Assembly: GCA_024639165.1 (NCBI GenBank)
Contig: JAHEIX010000003.1
Span: forward strand, 124,001-188,000
From: UBA7446 sp024639165
GTDB lineage: Bacteria; Bacteroidota; Bacteroidia; Flavobacteriales; Flavobacteriaceae
DNA: 64,000 bases
Direction of reading: 5' to 3'
Shown: positions 24,888 through 34,719 of the stretch, piece after piece
Numbering within the stretch: position 1 is the first letter of the stretch
Layout of the letters: each line of letters begins with the position of its first letter
Notes under the pieces: generated by a model
What the model was told of the DNA's origin: nothing
Database searches by the model: none
What the model saw: only the letters and a program-made list of their open reading frames with translations
Program-made: the position numbers and the translations under genes

Positions 24888-26272
24888 CTTAAGAAACGCA
24901 ATATTTTTTGCAACATAGGGAATGTCTTTCCATAGGGCGCATAGCGTTGGATGGGGTCAAACCAAGTAGGACGATCTACATAAGATTTCAGATGCGTGAA
25001 GGTGTCAAAGGAATATTTGCCGTGATAGCTACCAACACCGCTGTTGCCCACGCCTCCAAATGGCAATCGTTGGTTAGTGAAATAGACAATTACATCGTTG
25101 ATCATTCCACCGCCATAATGGTGTTTTTTCATTAGTTTATTCGCCCATTTTTTCCGCTCGGAGAAAACATAAAACGAAAGCGGTTTGTCGTAGTGCCTTA
25201 CAATACGATCTATTTCAGTTTCGTCTTCATAGGTCAATATGGGTAAAATGGGACCAAAAATTTCATCTTGCATAATCGCGTTATCCAAGCTGTTAACTGC
25301 AACTAAGGTTGGTGCCACATACCGGCTTCGAACATCATTTTCTCCTCCGTGTAGTATGTCTTGTTTTTGAAGTAGATTTACCATAGCAGCGGCATGTTTT
25401 TCGTGTACCAACCGCGCATAGTCTTCCGATGTTTTGGGATCGTCGCCATACATACGAACAATTTCACCTTTTAGCGCTGCAAGCAATGCTTCGTATTTGC
25501 TTTTATGAACCAGCAAGTAATCGGGAGACATACAAATTTGACCACAGTTCATGAACTTGCCCCATGCAATACGTCTTGCACTTACCTTGATGTTGGCGGT
25601 ATGATCTACAATACACGGGTTTTTGCCGCCCAATTCAAGTGTAGTGGGGGTAAGGTATTCTGCTGCAGCTTTGGCAACGAGCTTGCCAACGCGAACGCCT
25701 CCTGTAAAAAAGATATAATCCCAACGGAATTGTAATAAACGCTCTGCCGTTTCAGGACCGCCTTGCACTACAGCGACCCATTCTTTTGGAAATACTTTCG
25801 AGATAATTTTTTCAATTACAGCTGCAGTTTGTGGCGCGTGCTCTGAGGGTTTTAATACGACTGTGTTGCCAGCTGCGACAGCCCCGATAAGGGGGTTAAG
25901 CGCCAATTGAAAAGGATAATTCCATGGGGCAATATGAAGCGTAACACCATAGGGTTCGGGTACTATCCAATCTTTACTAGGTGTGTTAAGCCACTTTCCT
26001 TTTACGCGTCTTGGTTTTGCCCAAAACTGAAGGTTTTTGATGACAGTATTTAGTTCGTCTAACACAATGTAGATTTCAGCAAGCCATATTTCAGCAGTTG
26101 GCTTACCCAAGTCTTTTTTCAATGCAAGTGTGATGTCGCTTTCGTGGGCTTTTACACTTTGTTTAAGTGCTATTAAAAGTCTTATTCGTGTCTTTATGTC
26201 TAAAGTGTTCACATTCTTAAAAAAATCAGATTGGCTTTTTTTTATTAGTATCAATGGGTTATCCTTAATCAT
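24884..26272 (-). CDS. Aldehyde dehydrogenase, class-3 like
   Basis: NAD(P)-dependent oxidation of an aldehyde to the acid. This 462-residue, single-domain ALDH is of the short class-3/coniferyl-aldehyde type. PWNYPF, the LKPSEHAPQTAAV cofactor segment, FTGGVRVG, ELGGKNPCIVD (catalytic Glu) and the catalytic Cys in NCGQICMSPDY are all present. The C-terminal part with LPFGGVGNSGVGSYHGKYSFDTFTH is diagnostic of this class. Fatty or aromatic aldehyde detoxification is the usual role; the substrate is not readable here. It stands alone, divergent from the ilv operon. Confidence 0.9.
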   Translation of the reverse strand: MIKDNPLILIKKSQSDFFKNVNTLDIKTRIRLLIALKQSVKAHESDITLALKKDLGKPTAEIWLAEIYIVLDELNTVIKNLQFWAKPRRVKGKWLNTPSKDWIVPEPYGVTLHIAPWNYPFQLALNPLIGAVAAGNTVVLKPSEHAPQTAAVIEKIISKVFPKEWVAVVQGGPETAERLLQFRWDYIFFTGGVRVGKLVAKAAAEYLTPTTLELGGKNPCIVDHTANIKVSARRIAWGKFMNCGQICMSPDYLLVHKSKYEALLAALKGEIVRMYGDDPKTSEDYARLVHEKHAAAMVNLLQKQDILHGGENDVRSRYVAPTLVAVNSLDNAIMQDEIFGPILPILTYEDETEIDRIVRHYDKPLSFYVFSERKKWANKLMKKHHYGGGMINDVIVYFTNQRLPFGGVGNSGVGSYHGKYSFDTFTHLKSYVDRPTWFDPIQRYAPYGKTFPMLQKILRFLS

Positions 26273-26323
26273 AAGTGTTATTCGCCTATTTTTTTTGACG
26301 AATGTGTAAAAATATGCTTTTCA

Positions 26324-26354
26324 TTTATTTTCCGGTCTTCTTTTTTTACATTTG
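26324..26354 (+). promoter_or_regulatory. Promoter of the ilv operon
   Basis: TACATTTG at 26347-26354 matches the -7 consensus, and TTTA at 26324-26327 lies at the standard 19-base spacing as a near-match to TTTG. Transcription would begin near 26359, leaving a leader of about 120 nt, much longer than for other promoters here. Confidence 0.5.
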
Positions 26355-26416
26355 AATTTATATACTTCAAAAAAAACCCAATTTCACAACACAAAACGTA
26401 TTTGATCTAAAAGCCA

Positions 26417-26448
26417 AAAACACCAACATGCTATATGGTTGTTGTTTT
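26417..26448 (+). promoter_or_regulatory. Hairpin in the ilv leader, possible attenuator
   Basis: AAAACA-C-CAACAT pairs with AT-G-GTTG-T-TGTTTT around a 5-base loop: 12 base pairs with one mismatch and one bulge. A T-rich stretch follows, then 30 bases to the ilvD ATG. It could be an attenuator or terminator. No leader peptide rich in Ile, Leu or Val codons was found. Confidence 0.4.
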
Positions 26449-26478
26449 GTATTTTAGCGCATTCTAATTTTAATATTC

Positions 26479-28152
26479 ATGGGGCATAATCGCTACTCAA
26501 AAGTTGTTACACAAGATCCTAGCCAGCCGGCTGCACAAGCCATGTTGCACGCTATTGGCCTTACTGATGCAGATTTTGAAAAGCCGCTAATCGGTATTGC
26601 AAGTACTGGATACGAAGGGAATCCTTGTAATATGCACCTTAATGATTTAGCAGTAGAAATTAAGAAAGGTACACAAGAAGCAGATTTGGTAGGGTTGGTT
26701 TTTAACACTATTGGAGTAAGTGATGGCATTTCTATGGGTACTCCAGGAATGCGTTTTTCATTGCCTTCAAGAGACCTCATTGCTGATTCCATGGAAACAG
26801 TCATGGGCGGTATGTCTTACGATGGTATGGTAGCTGTAGTGGGTTGTGATAAAAACATGCCCGGTTCTGTTATGGCCATGTTGCGCCTTAACCGACCAAG
26901 TATTATGGTATATGGCGGGACAATAGCTTCTGGCTGTGTAGCGGAGAAAAAACTAGACGTCGTTTCTGCTTTTGAAGCATGGGGCGAGAAAGTATCAGGT
27001 AAAATTGGAGAAGCTGAATTTAAAGAAGTGATTCAAAATGCCTGTCCTGGCGCTGGTGCTTGTGGGGGTATGTATACAGCCAATACCATGGCTTCTGCTA
27101 TTGAAGTTATGGGATTGTCATTACCGTATAACTCCTCTAACCCAGCCGTAAGTAAAGAAAAAACAACAGAATGCGTAACAGCTGGAAAGGCCATGCGCTT
27201 GCTCATTGAAAAGGATATTAAGCCTAAAGATATTGTAACCAAAAAATCATTGGAAAACGCCATCCGTTTGGTAACGGTTTTGGGCGGTTCAACCAATGCT
27301 GTACTGCACTTCTTGGCCATTGCCAAAGCTGCTGAGGTATCGTTTACATTAGCTGACTTTCAGCGTATTAGTGACACCACTCCGTTCTTAGCAGATCTTA
27401 AACCTAGCGGTAAATTTTTAATGGAAGACGTACACCGTGTGGGTGGTATTCCCGCTGTAATCAAATTTATGCTTGATCACAATATGCTCCATGGCGATTG
27501 TATCACAGTAACAGGAAAAACATTAGCAGAAAATATGGCTGATGTTCCTTCGCTTAAGGAAGGCCAAAAAGTTATTCGCTCGTTGGATAATCCAATAAAA
27601 GAAACAGGACATATTCGCATCTTGTTTGGCAACCTCGCATCTGAAGGTTCTGTTGCTAAAATTACAGGAAAAGAAGGTTTGTCATTCGAAGGTCCAGCCC
27701 GTGTTTATGACGGAGAATTTGCTGCCAATGCTGGCATCAAATCAGGAGAGGTCATAAAAGGGGAGGTCGTGGTTATTCGTTATGAAGGCCCAAAAGGAGG
27801 TCCAGGAATGCCAGAAATGTTAAAACCCACTGCTGCTATAATGGGGGCAGGCTTGGGGAAAGAAGTGGCGCTCATTACCGACGGTCGCTTTTCAGGAGGT
27901 ACGCATGGATTTGTCGTGGGACACATCACTCCAGAAGCACAATTAGGCGGAACCTTAGGCCTTGTTCAAAATGGCGACATCATCCGTATTGACGCCCAAT
28001 CAAATGAATTACATGTTAACCTTAGCGATGCAGAGCTCAATGCGCGCCGCGCCACTTGGGTTGCACCAGATTTAAAAGTTAGTAAAGGTGTTTTATATAA
28101 ATACGCAAGCTTGGTTGCTTCTGCTTCCGAAGGTTGCGTTACAGATGAATAA
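26479..28152 (+). CDS. ilvD: Dihydroxy-acid dehydratase
   Basis: Dehydrates 2,3-dihydroxy-isovalerate and 2,3-dihydroxy-3-methylvalerate to the 2-oxo acids in valine and isoleucine synthesis. It is an iron-sulfur enzyme: the cluster cysteines lie in GNPCNMHL, VVGCDKNMPG and CPGAGACGGMYTANTM. The C-terminal DGRFSGGTHGFVVGHITPEA signature is intact. At 557 residues it has normal length. It is the first gene of the ilv operon, 3 bases before ilvB, behind a 120-nt leader with a hairpin. Confidence 0.97.
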   Translation: MGHNRYSKVVTQDPSQPAAQAMLHAIGLTDADFEKPLIGIASTGYEGNPCNMHLNDLAVEIKKGTQEADLVGLVFNTIGVSDGISMGTPGMRFSLPSRDLIADSMETVMGGMSYDGMVAVVGCDKNMPGSVMAMLRLNRPSIMVYGGTIASGCVAEKKLDVVSAFEAWGEKVSGKIGEAEFKEVIQNACPGAGACGGMYTANTMASAIEVMGLSLPYNSSNPAVSKEKTTECVTAGKAMRLLIEKDIKPKDIVTKKSLENAIRLVTVLGGSTNAVLHFLAIAKAAEVSFTLADFQRISDTTPFLADLKPSGKFLMEDVHRVGGIPAVIKFMLDHNMLHGDCITVTGKTLAENMADVPSLKEGQKVIRSLDNPIKETGHIRILFGNLASEGSVAKITGKEGLSFEGPARVYDGEFAANAGIKSGEVIKGEVVVIRYEGPKGGPGMPEMLKPTAAIMGAGLGKEVALITDGRFSGGTHGFVVGHITPEAQLGGTLGLVQNGDIIRIDAQSNELHVNLSDAELNARRATWVAPDLKVSKGVLYKYASLVASASEGCVTDE

Positions 28153-28155
28153 CGG

Positions 28156-29853
28156 ATGATAAAAAAACAAAACATTTCGGGTTCTGAAGCTTTAATCCAC
28201 TGCTTGTTGGCAGAGGGTGTTGATCTTATTTATGGATATCCTGGAGGTGCTATTATGCCCTTTTACGATGAGCTGTATAAGTTTCAAGATAAATTACAAC
28301 ACGTGCTTACACGCCACGAACAAGGTGCAACACATGCAGCGCAAGGATTTGCTCGTGTTTCAGGAAAGGTGGGTGTTTGTGTGGCTACTTCAGGACCTGG
28401 AGCAACAAACTTGGTTACGGGAATAGCAGATGCCATGATTGATTCCACACCTATGGTGTGCATCACGGGTCAGGTGCCATCACATTTGTTAGGCTCTGAT
28501 GCTTTTCAAGAAACGGATATTATTGGCATTTCAACACCTGTCACCAAATGGAACTATCAAATCACCGATGTAAAAGAAATTCCAGAGATCATGGCCAAGG
28601 CGTTTTATATTGCGCGCTCTGGTCGTCCTGGTCCTGTGCTGGTAGACATTACCAAAAACGCACAGTTTGACTCCAGTGACTTTGAATATAAGCCTTGCAA
28701 CGCTGTCCGTAGTTATAAGCCAACTCCAGAAATAAACCCATCAGACGTTGATGCTGCCGCAGCTATTATAACATCTGCTAAGAAGCCACTAATTGTTTGG
28801 GGGCAAGGCGTTATTTTAGGAAAGGCAGAAGAAGAATTTAAAACTTTTGTAGAATCATCTAATATCCCAGCGGCTTGGACCATACTTGGAGTATCGGCAC
28901 TGCCGACTTCACACCCATTAAATGTGGGTATGGTGGGCATGCACGGGAATTACGGGCCTAATGTATTAACCAATGATTGCGATGTGCTTATTGCGATTGG
29001 TATGCGTTTTGACGATCGTGTAACAGGAAGGCTTGACAGCTATGCCAAGCAAGCTAAGGTTATCCACCTTGAAATAGACCCTGCTGAGGTAAATAAAAAT
29101 GTGAAAGCAGATGTTGCTGTTCTTGGTGACGTAAAGCAAACCTTGCCAATGCTCACTCAAAAGGTAGCTTCCAAGCCCTATACTGAATGGTTTGAGAAAT
29201 TTAAGGCACACGATAAAATCGAATTTGATGAGGTAATTAACAACGACCTAAATCCAACCAAAGAAGGCTTGAGTATGGCCGAGGTTTTGAAAGAAATTAA
29301 TCGCGCTTCTAACAGTGATGCCGTAGTGGTTTCGGATGTAGGTCAACACCAAATGATAGCTTGCCGATATGCGACCTTTAACCATTCAAAAAGTAATATT
29401 ACTTCTGGAGGTTTGGGTACTATGGGATTTGCTTTGCCTGCTGCTTTGGGCGCAAAAATGGGTGCTCCAGATCGTGAGGTAGTTGCTATAATTGGTGACG
29501 GAGGATTTCAGATGACTATTCAAGAACTGGGTACAATATTTCAAACGCAAGCAGCTGTTAAGGTGGTGGTGCTTAACAACGATTTTCTAGGGATGGTGCG
29601 TCAATGGCAACAGTTGTTTTTTGACAAACGATATGCTTCTACCGAAATGGTTAACCCTGATTTTGTAAAAATTGCAGAAGGCTATTTTATCGATGCCAAG
29701 CGTGTTACGAAAAGAGCAGACTTAGGAAAAGCTGTCGATGAAATGATGGCTTCTGATAAGCCGTATTTCCTTGAGGTATGTGTTGAAAAAGAAGATAATG
29801 TATTCCCGATGATACCCTCAGGTGCTTCGGTTTCTGAAATAAGATTGTCATAA
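28156..29853 (+). CDS. ilvB: Acetolactate synthase large subunit
   Basis: Thiamin-diphosphate enzyme that condenses pyruvate with pyruvate or 2-oxobutyrate. The 565-residue protein has the N-terminal ThDP domain with catalytic Glu in RHEQGATHAAQGFAR, the FAD-binding middle domain (MRFDDRVTGRL) and the C-terminal ThDP/Mg motif GDGGFQMTIQELGT followed by NND and MVRQWQQLFF. The start is 3 bases after the ilvD stop. The regulatory subunit gene follows 1 base downstream, so the two should be made together. Confidence 0.97.
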   Translation: MIKKQNISGSEALIHCLLAEGVDLIYGYPGGAIMPFYDELYKFQDKLQHVLTRHEQGATHAAQGFARVSGKVGVCVATSGPGATNLVTGIADAMIDSTPMVCITGQVPSHLLGSDAFQETDIIGISTPVTKWNYQITDVKEIPEIMAKAFYIARSGRPGPVLVDITKNAQFDSSDFEYKPCNAVRSYKPTPEINPSDVDAAAAIITSAKKPLIVWGQGVILGKAEEEFKTFVESSNIPAAWTILGVSALPTSHPLNVGMVGMHGNYGPNVLTNDCDVLIAIGMRFDDRVTGRLDSYAKQAKVIHLEIDPAEVNKNVKADVAVLGDVKQTLPMLTQKVASKPYTEWFEKFKAHDKIEFDEVINNDLNPTKEGLSMAEVLKEINRASNSDAVVVSDVGQHQMIACRYATFNHSKSNITSGGLGTMGFALPAALGAKMGAPDREVVAIIGDGGFQMTIQELGTIFQTQAAVKVVVLNNDFLGMVRQWQQLFFDKRYASTEMVNPDFVKIAEGYFIDAKRVTKRADLGKAVDEMMASDKPYFLEVCVEKEDNVFPMIPSGASVSEIRLS

Positions 29854-29854
29854 A

Positions 29855-30376
29855 ATGGAAACAAATTACACCATATCGATTTATACTGAAAACAGCGTTG
29901 GGCTACTCAATCGCGTTTCTGCTATCTTTCAACGCCGTCATATCAATATTATCAGTATCACTTCTTCTGCTTCAGAAATAGATGACGTATCGCGTTTTGT
30001 TATCGTTGTGAGCATGACTGAAGATGCGGTTAAGAAAGTTGTGGGTCAAATTGAAAAGCAAGTTGAGGTGATTAAAGCGTTTTATCACACTGATGAAGAA
30101 ACTATTTTTCAAGAATCTGCACTTTACAAGGTGGCGTCAAAGTCTCTTTTTGAGGAACGTCACATTCAAAATATTATTAAGAAAAGTCATGCCAATATTG
30201 TGACGGTAAACACAGCGTTTTTTGTTATTGAAAAAACAGGTTTTCGACACGAGACAGAGCAACTTTATGAAGATTTAGCGCCCTACGGACTATTACAGTT
30301 TGTGCGCTCTGGTCGTATTTCTGTGACCAAATATCCCATGAATATTAAAGCATTATTAAACAAATTAAACGATTAA
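29855..30376 (+). CDS. ilvN: Acetolactate synthase small (regulatory) subunit
   Basis: A 173-residue partner of IlvB. The N-terminal ACT domain (TISIYTENSVGLLNRVSAIFQRRHINIISI) normally binds valine for feedback inhibition. The C-terminal domain (about 80-165) resembles the IlvN C-terminal module that activates the large subunit. The length fits the IlvH/IlvN long type rather than the short E. coli IlvN. It starts 1 base after ilvB and lies 10 bases before ilvC. Confidence 0.94.
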   Translation: METNYTISIYTENSVGLLNRVSAIFQRRHINIISITSSASEIDDVSRFVIVVSMTEDAVKKVVGQIEKQVEVIKAFYHTDEETIFQESALYKVASKSLFEERHIQNIIKKSHANIVTVNTAFFVIEKTGFRHETEQLYEDLAPYGLLQFVRSGRISVTKYPMNIKALLNKLND

Positions 30377-30386
30377 AACCAAAGAG

Positions 30387-31859
30387 ATGAGTAACTATTT
30401 CAACACTTTACCACTAAGAGATCAACTTCACCAACTGGCACAGTGCCGTTTTATGGATGCAGATGAATTTACCGATGGGATTTCAGCCCTCAAAGACAAG
30501 AAAATTGTAATTGTTGGCTGTGGTGCTCAAGGACTAAATCAAGGGTTAAACATGCGCGATTCCGGCCTAAATATATCCTATGCATTGCGCAGTGGTGCCA
30601 TTGAGCAAAAGCGTGCTTCATATCAAAATGCCACATCGAATAACTTTGATGTAGGTTCTTATGAAGAAATGATTCCAGCGGCAGATTTGGTTATCAATCT
30701 GACACCAGATAAAAATCACTCTTCGGTTGTTGAGGCTGTTATGCCCCTAATGAAAAAAGGAGCAACATTCTCCTACTCTCACGGGTTTAATATAGTAGAA
30801 GAGGGTATGCAGTTTAGAGATGACCTAACGGTAATCATGGTTGCGCCTAAGAGTCCAGGCTCTGAAGTTCGTGAAGAATACCTTCGTGGATTTGGTGTGC
30901 CAACGCTTATTGCCGTTCACGCTGATAATGATCCAGAAGGAAAAGGGTGGGAACAAGCCAAGGCCTATTGCGTAGGTACAGGCGGAGACCGCGCAGGTGT
31001 ATTGCAATCTTCATTTATAGCTGAGGTAAAATCAGATTTAATGGGTGAACAAACCATATTATGCGGTGTATTACAAACTGGGTCTATTTTATGCTTTGAT
31101 AAAATGGTAGCTCAAGGAATTGATGCTGTTTATGCTTCTAAATTGATTCAATACGGATGGGAAACCATCACAGAGGCGTTAAAACACGGTGGTGTTACCA
31201 ACATGATGGATCGTTTGTCCAATCCTGCAAAAATTAAAGCTTTTGACCTTTCAGAAGAGTTAAAAGAAATCATGGCGCCACTATTTCACAAGCACATGGA
31301 TGATATCATGTCGGGTCACTTTTCTTCAACCATGATGGAAGACTGGGCTAACGATGATAAAAACTTACTCACTTGGCGTGCAGCAACAGCTGAAACTGCT
31401 TTTGAAAAAACGGCACCTACCACTGACGAAATTGACGAGCAAACATTCTTTGATCATGGTACTTTGATGGTAGCCTTTGTGCGTGCTGGTGTAGAATTGG
31501 CATTCGATACCATGGTAGCTGCGGGAATTAAAGATGCCTCTGCTTATTATGAGTCATTACATGAAACGCCCTTAATCGCCAATACTATTGCGCGTAAAAA
31601 ATTATACGAAATGAATCGTGTGATTTCTGACACTGCAGAGTACGGGTGTTATTTGTTTGATCACGCTTGCAAACCATTATTAACTTCCTTTATGGAAGGT
31701 ATTGATACTTCCGTTATTGGTACAACCTATTCGCCAGATTCAAATGGTGTTGACAACAAAAAGTTAATTGCCGTTAACGACGCCCTTAGAAATCACCCAG
31801 TAGAAAAAATCGGTAAGACATTACGTGCGTCCATGACGGCCATGAAACGCATCGTGTAG
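30387..31859 (+). CDS. ilvC: Ketol-acid reductoisomerase, class II
   Basis: Isomerises and reduces acetolactate or acetohydroxybutyrate with NADPH. At 490 residues it is the long class II form, with a duplicated knotted helical domain, as in E. coli and most Bacteroidota. The Rossmann motif IVGCGAQGLNQGLNMRDSG is near residues 37-55. The metal-binding segment ...SDLMGEQTILCGVLQTGS is in the first knotted domain, and the second copy follows after residue 350. The stop codon TAG overlaps the GTG start of ilvA by one base. Confidence 0.97.
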   Translation: MSNYFNTLPLRDQLHQLAQCRFMDADEFTDGISALKDKKIVIVGCGAQGLNQGLNMRDSGLNISYALRSGAIEQKRASYQNATSNNFDVGSYEEMIPAADLVINLTPDKNHSSVVEAVMPLMKKGATFSYSHGFNIVEEGMQFRDDLTVIMVAPKSPGSEVREEYLRGFGVPTLIAVHADNDPEGKGWEQAKAYCVGTGGDRAGVLQSSFIAEVKSDLMGEQTILCGVLQTGSILCFDKMVAQGIDAVYASKLIQYGWETITEALKHGGVTNMMDRLSNPAKIKAFDLSEELKEIMAPLFHKHMDDIMSGHFSSTMMEDWANDDKNLLTWRAATAETAFEKTAPTTDEIDEQTFFDHGTLMVAFVRAGVELAFDTMVAAGIKDASAYYESLHETPLIANTIARKKLYEMNRVISDTAEYGCYLFDHACKPLLTSFMEGIDTSVIGTTYSPDSNGVDNKKLIAVNDALRNHPVEKIGKTLRASMTAMKRIV

Positions 31860-33109
31860 TGAGACCATTATTAGATTTATCGATCATTGAGGCTGCGGCC
31901 AAAAGAGTAGGGCAGGCAGCTGTTCCAACTCCTTTGGAGCACAACAAACGGTTGAGTGACTTGTATGATGCCAATATTTCGATAAAACGGGAAGACTTGC
32001 AACCTGTGAGGTCTTTTAAGATACGCGGGGCGTTTAATAAGATATCTCTTTTAGATGCGGAGGCACGTGAAAAAGGAGTTGTTTGCTCAAGCGCAGGAAA
32101 CCACGCTCAAGGGGTTGCATACGCCTGTAGCCATCATGGTATTCAGGGTACTATTTTTATGCCTATTCCCACACCACAACAAAAGGTTTCGCAAGTTTCC
32201 ATGTTTGGCGGTGACAAGGTGACCATCAAATTGGTTGGGGATACTTATGACGATTGCTATGAGGCAGCTAAAGATTACGTAGCCGAAACAGGCAAAACAT
32301 TTATTCACCCCTTTGATGATCCTGATGTAATTGCAGGGCAAGCTACGATGGCCTTGGAAATTCTTGAACAAGCAACAGCACCCATAGATTACATTATAGT
32401 ACCCATTGGTGGTGGTGGATTGATATCTGGTATTATGAGTGTTTTTAATCAAAAATCACCGCATACTAAGTTTATAGGCGTTGAACCCAAAGGTGCGCCA
32501 AGTATGTACCAGTCATTACAAGAAAAGAAACGCATCCGACTTGATGAGATTGATGTTTTTGTTGACGGTGCTGCCGTTAAGACTATTGGCGAATATGCTT
32601 TTGATTATTGCTCCCAATTTTTAGAAGATTTGCTTTTAGTTGATGAAGGTGAAATTTGCCAAAACATCCTAACCATGTACACGCAAGATGCTATTGTTGT
32701 TGAGCCAGCAGGTGCTATGTCTGTATCTGCGCTATCTCAGTTATCGGCAGTTATTAAAGGCAAAAACGTAGTGTGTTTGGTATGCGGTGGTAATAATGAT
32801 ATTACTCGCATGGCAGAGATAAAAGAACGCGCTTTGCTTTTCAGTAATCTTAAACATTACTTTATTGTACGCTTTCCGCAACGCGCAGGTGCGCTCAAGG
32901 AGTTTGTGCAAGATATTTTAGGTCCAACAGATGATATTACCTTTTTTGAATACTCCAAAAAAAGCGCACGTGCCCAAGGTCCGGCGGTAGTGGGAATTCA
33001 GATAAAATCAGTAGATGACTTTGAGCCATTATTAAATCGAATGAAAGAAAGGCAGTTTTTTGGTGATTATTTAAATAATAAGCCTGATTTATTTCAATTT
33101 TTGATTTAG
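31859..33109 (+). CDS. ilvA: Threonine dehydratase (biosynthetic)
   Basis: PLP enzyme that makes 2-oxobutyrate from threonine, committing carbon to isoleucine. The PLP Lys lies in VRSFKIRGAFNKI, SAGNHAQGVA binds substrate, and the phosphate loop is GGGGLISG. The C-terminal part (about 325-416, beginning KHYFIVRFPQRAGALKEF) is a single ACT-like regulatory domain, fitting the 416-residue short IlvA form rather than the E. coli 514-residue form. The start is GTG overlapping the ilvC stop. It closes the Ile/Val operon; leu genes and an aminotransferase are not in the window. Confidence 0.95.
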   Translation: MRPLLDLSIIEAAAKRVGQAAVPTPLEHNKRLSDLYDANISIKREDLQPVRSFKIRGAFNKISLLDAEAREKGVVCSSAGNHAQGVAYACSHHGIQGTIFMPIPTPQQKVSQVSMFGGDKVTIKLVGDTYDDCYEAAKDYVAETGKTFIHPFDDPDVIAGQATMALEILEQATAPIDYIIVPIGGGGLISGIMSVFNQKSPHTKFIGVEPKGAPSMYQSLQEKKRIRLDEIDVFVDGAAVKTIGEYAFDYCSQFLEDLLLVDEGEICQNILTMYTQDAIVVEPAGAMSVSALSQLSAVIKGKNVVCLVCGGNNDITRMAEIKERALLFSNLKHYFIVRFPQRAGALKEFVQDILGPTDDITFFEYSKKSARAQGPAVVGIQIKSVDDFEPLLNRMKERQFFGDYLNNKPDLFQFLI

Positions 33110-33135
33110 TTTTGTATTGCTTTGAAAAATAAAAT

Positions 33136-34719
33136 ATGAACATACCAGCACAATTTGCTATTGATGCACCTTTCCATCACAACAGTTTTTTAATTAACGG
33201 AGAAATAACCCTTTGGGATGGCCCAACAGCCGATGTCTATTCTTCGATCCACACTCCAAATAGCGATGGTGCATTAGCGCCAACTCATTTAGGTTCTGTG
33301 CCAGACATGAACGCTGCACACGCTCTTAAAGCGCTTGAAGCTGCTTCAAACGCCTTTGATAAGGGAAAAGGGGAGTGGCCAACGATAAAAGTAGCAGACC
33401 GAATTGCTTGTATGGAGCGTTTTGTTACGCTTATGAAGCAACAACGTGACAAAGTAGTAAAGCTGTTGATGTGGGAGATAGGTAAAAACCTAAACGATTC
33501 AGAAAAAGAATTTGACCGTACGGTGGATTATATTGTCGATACCATCAACGAGTATAAAGATATAGACCGTGACAGTGCCAAGTTTCACAATCACGGAGGC
33601 GTATTTGCACACATTCGACGTGGCCCCATAGGAGTGGTGTTGTGTCTAGGACCATATAACTACCCATTAAACGAAACGTTTGCGCTACTTATCCCAGCCA
33701 TAATTATGGGAAATACCGCCATATTCAAACCTGCCAAGCACGGGGTTTTACTTATTGCACCGCTACTACAAGCCTTTAAGGAGAGTTTCCCACCAGGAGT
33801 AGTGAATATTGTATTTGGACGTGGAAGAACCATTGCTACGCCTATTATGAAAACCGGTAAAATAGATGTTTTAGCGCTTATTGGACATAGTTCTTCAGCC
33901 ATGTCATTGCAAGACTTGCACCCTAAAAAAAGTAGGTTGCGACTGGTATTAGGTCTTGAAGCAAAGAATCCGGCTATTATTTTGCCAGATGCAGATTTGG
34001 AGAAAACAGTACAAGAATGTGTTGCAGGCACCTTGTCTTTTAATGGCCAACGTTGTACAGCACTTAAGGTTTTGTATGTACATGAATCTATTAAGGAAGC
34101 ATTCTTATCAAAATTTGTGGCAGCAGTTGATGCTTTACAGCTGGGTATGCCATGGGAAAATACGCTGCTTACACCATTGCCTGAACCCAACAAGCCGGCC
34201 TATATTCAAGAGTTGATTGATGACGCAAAGGCAAAAGGAGCAAAAGTCCTCAACCCTAGAGGAGGGGAACGCACAGAAAATTTCATTTTCCCAGCCATTC
34301 TATATCCTGTATCACGTGACATGCGTGCATATGAGGAAGAACAGTTTGGGCCCGTAATCCCAGTGATGTCCTTCACTGATATTGATACCCCTCTAGATGA
34401 TATGGCTGCTTCCTCTTACGGACAGCAAGTGAGTTTGTTTGGTAAAGACGTAGATAAATTGGGACCGCTAATTGATACTTTGGCCAACCTTGTGTGTCGT
34501 GTAAACCTTAACAGCTCATGTCAACGAGGACCAGATGTGTATCCTTTCACAGGAAGAAAAGACTCTGCTGTAAGTACATTAAGTGTACGGGATGCATTGC
34601 GCTCTTTTTCTATCAGAACTTTTGTCGCTACAAAAGACACAGACAGCAATAAAGAGATATTACGAGAACTGTTAGATACGCATAAGTCTAACTTTATCTC
34701 GACGGATTATATGCTGTAA
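33136..34719 (+). CDS. GapN-like NADP-dependent glyceraldehyde-3-phosphate dehydrogenase
   Basis: This 527-residue ALDH-superfamily protein resembles non-phosphorylating GAPDH, which oxidises glyceraldehyde-3-phosphate directly to 3-phosphoglycerate while making NADPH. LGPYNYPLNE, FKPAKHG, the catalytic Glu275 in GLEAKNPAI and Cys307 in NGQRCTALKV are present. It also has a C-terminal segment (RGPDVYPFTGRKDSA) with substrate-phosphate features of this group. It begins 26 bases after ilvA, so it may be cotranscribed and could supply NADPH to IlvC; that is inference. Another aldehyde substrate is possible. The stop codon abuts that of dnaN. Confidence 0.82.
   Translation: MNIPAQFAIDAPFHHNSFLINGEITLWDGPTADVYSSIHTPNSDGALAPTHLGSVPDMNAAHALKALEAASNAFDKGKGEWPTIKVADRIACMERFVTLMKQQRDKVVKLLMWEIGKNLNDSEKEFDRTVDYIVDTINEYKDIDRDSAKFHNHGGVFAHIRRGPIGVVLCLGPYNYPLNETFALLIPAIIMGNTAIFKPAKHGVLLIAPLLQAFKESFPPGVVNIVFGRGRTIATPIMKTGKIDVLALIGHSSSAMSLQDLHPKKSRLRLVLGLEAKNPAIILPDADLEKTVQECVAGTLSFNGQRCTALKVLYVHESIKEAFLSKFVAAVDALQLGMPWENTLLTPLPEPNKPAYIQELIDDAKAKGAKVLNPRGGERTENFIFPAILYPVSRDMRAYEEEQFGPVIPVMSFTDIDTPLDDMAASSYGQQVSLFGKDVDKLGPLIDTLANLVCRVNLNSSCQRGPDVYPFTGRKDSAVSTLSVRDALRSFSIRTFVATKDTDSNKEILRELLDTHKSNFISTDYML

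Noticed and set aside
26428..26457. Nine-codon frame in the ilv leader (Met-Leu-Tyr-Gly-Cys-Cys-Phe-Val-Phe) as a leader peptide
   Set aside because: It holds only one Leu and one Val, lies inside the hairpin, and has no ribosome binding site.
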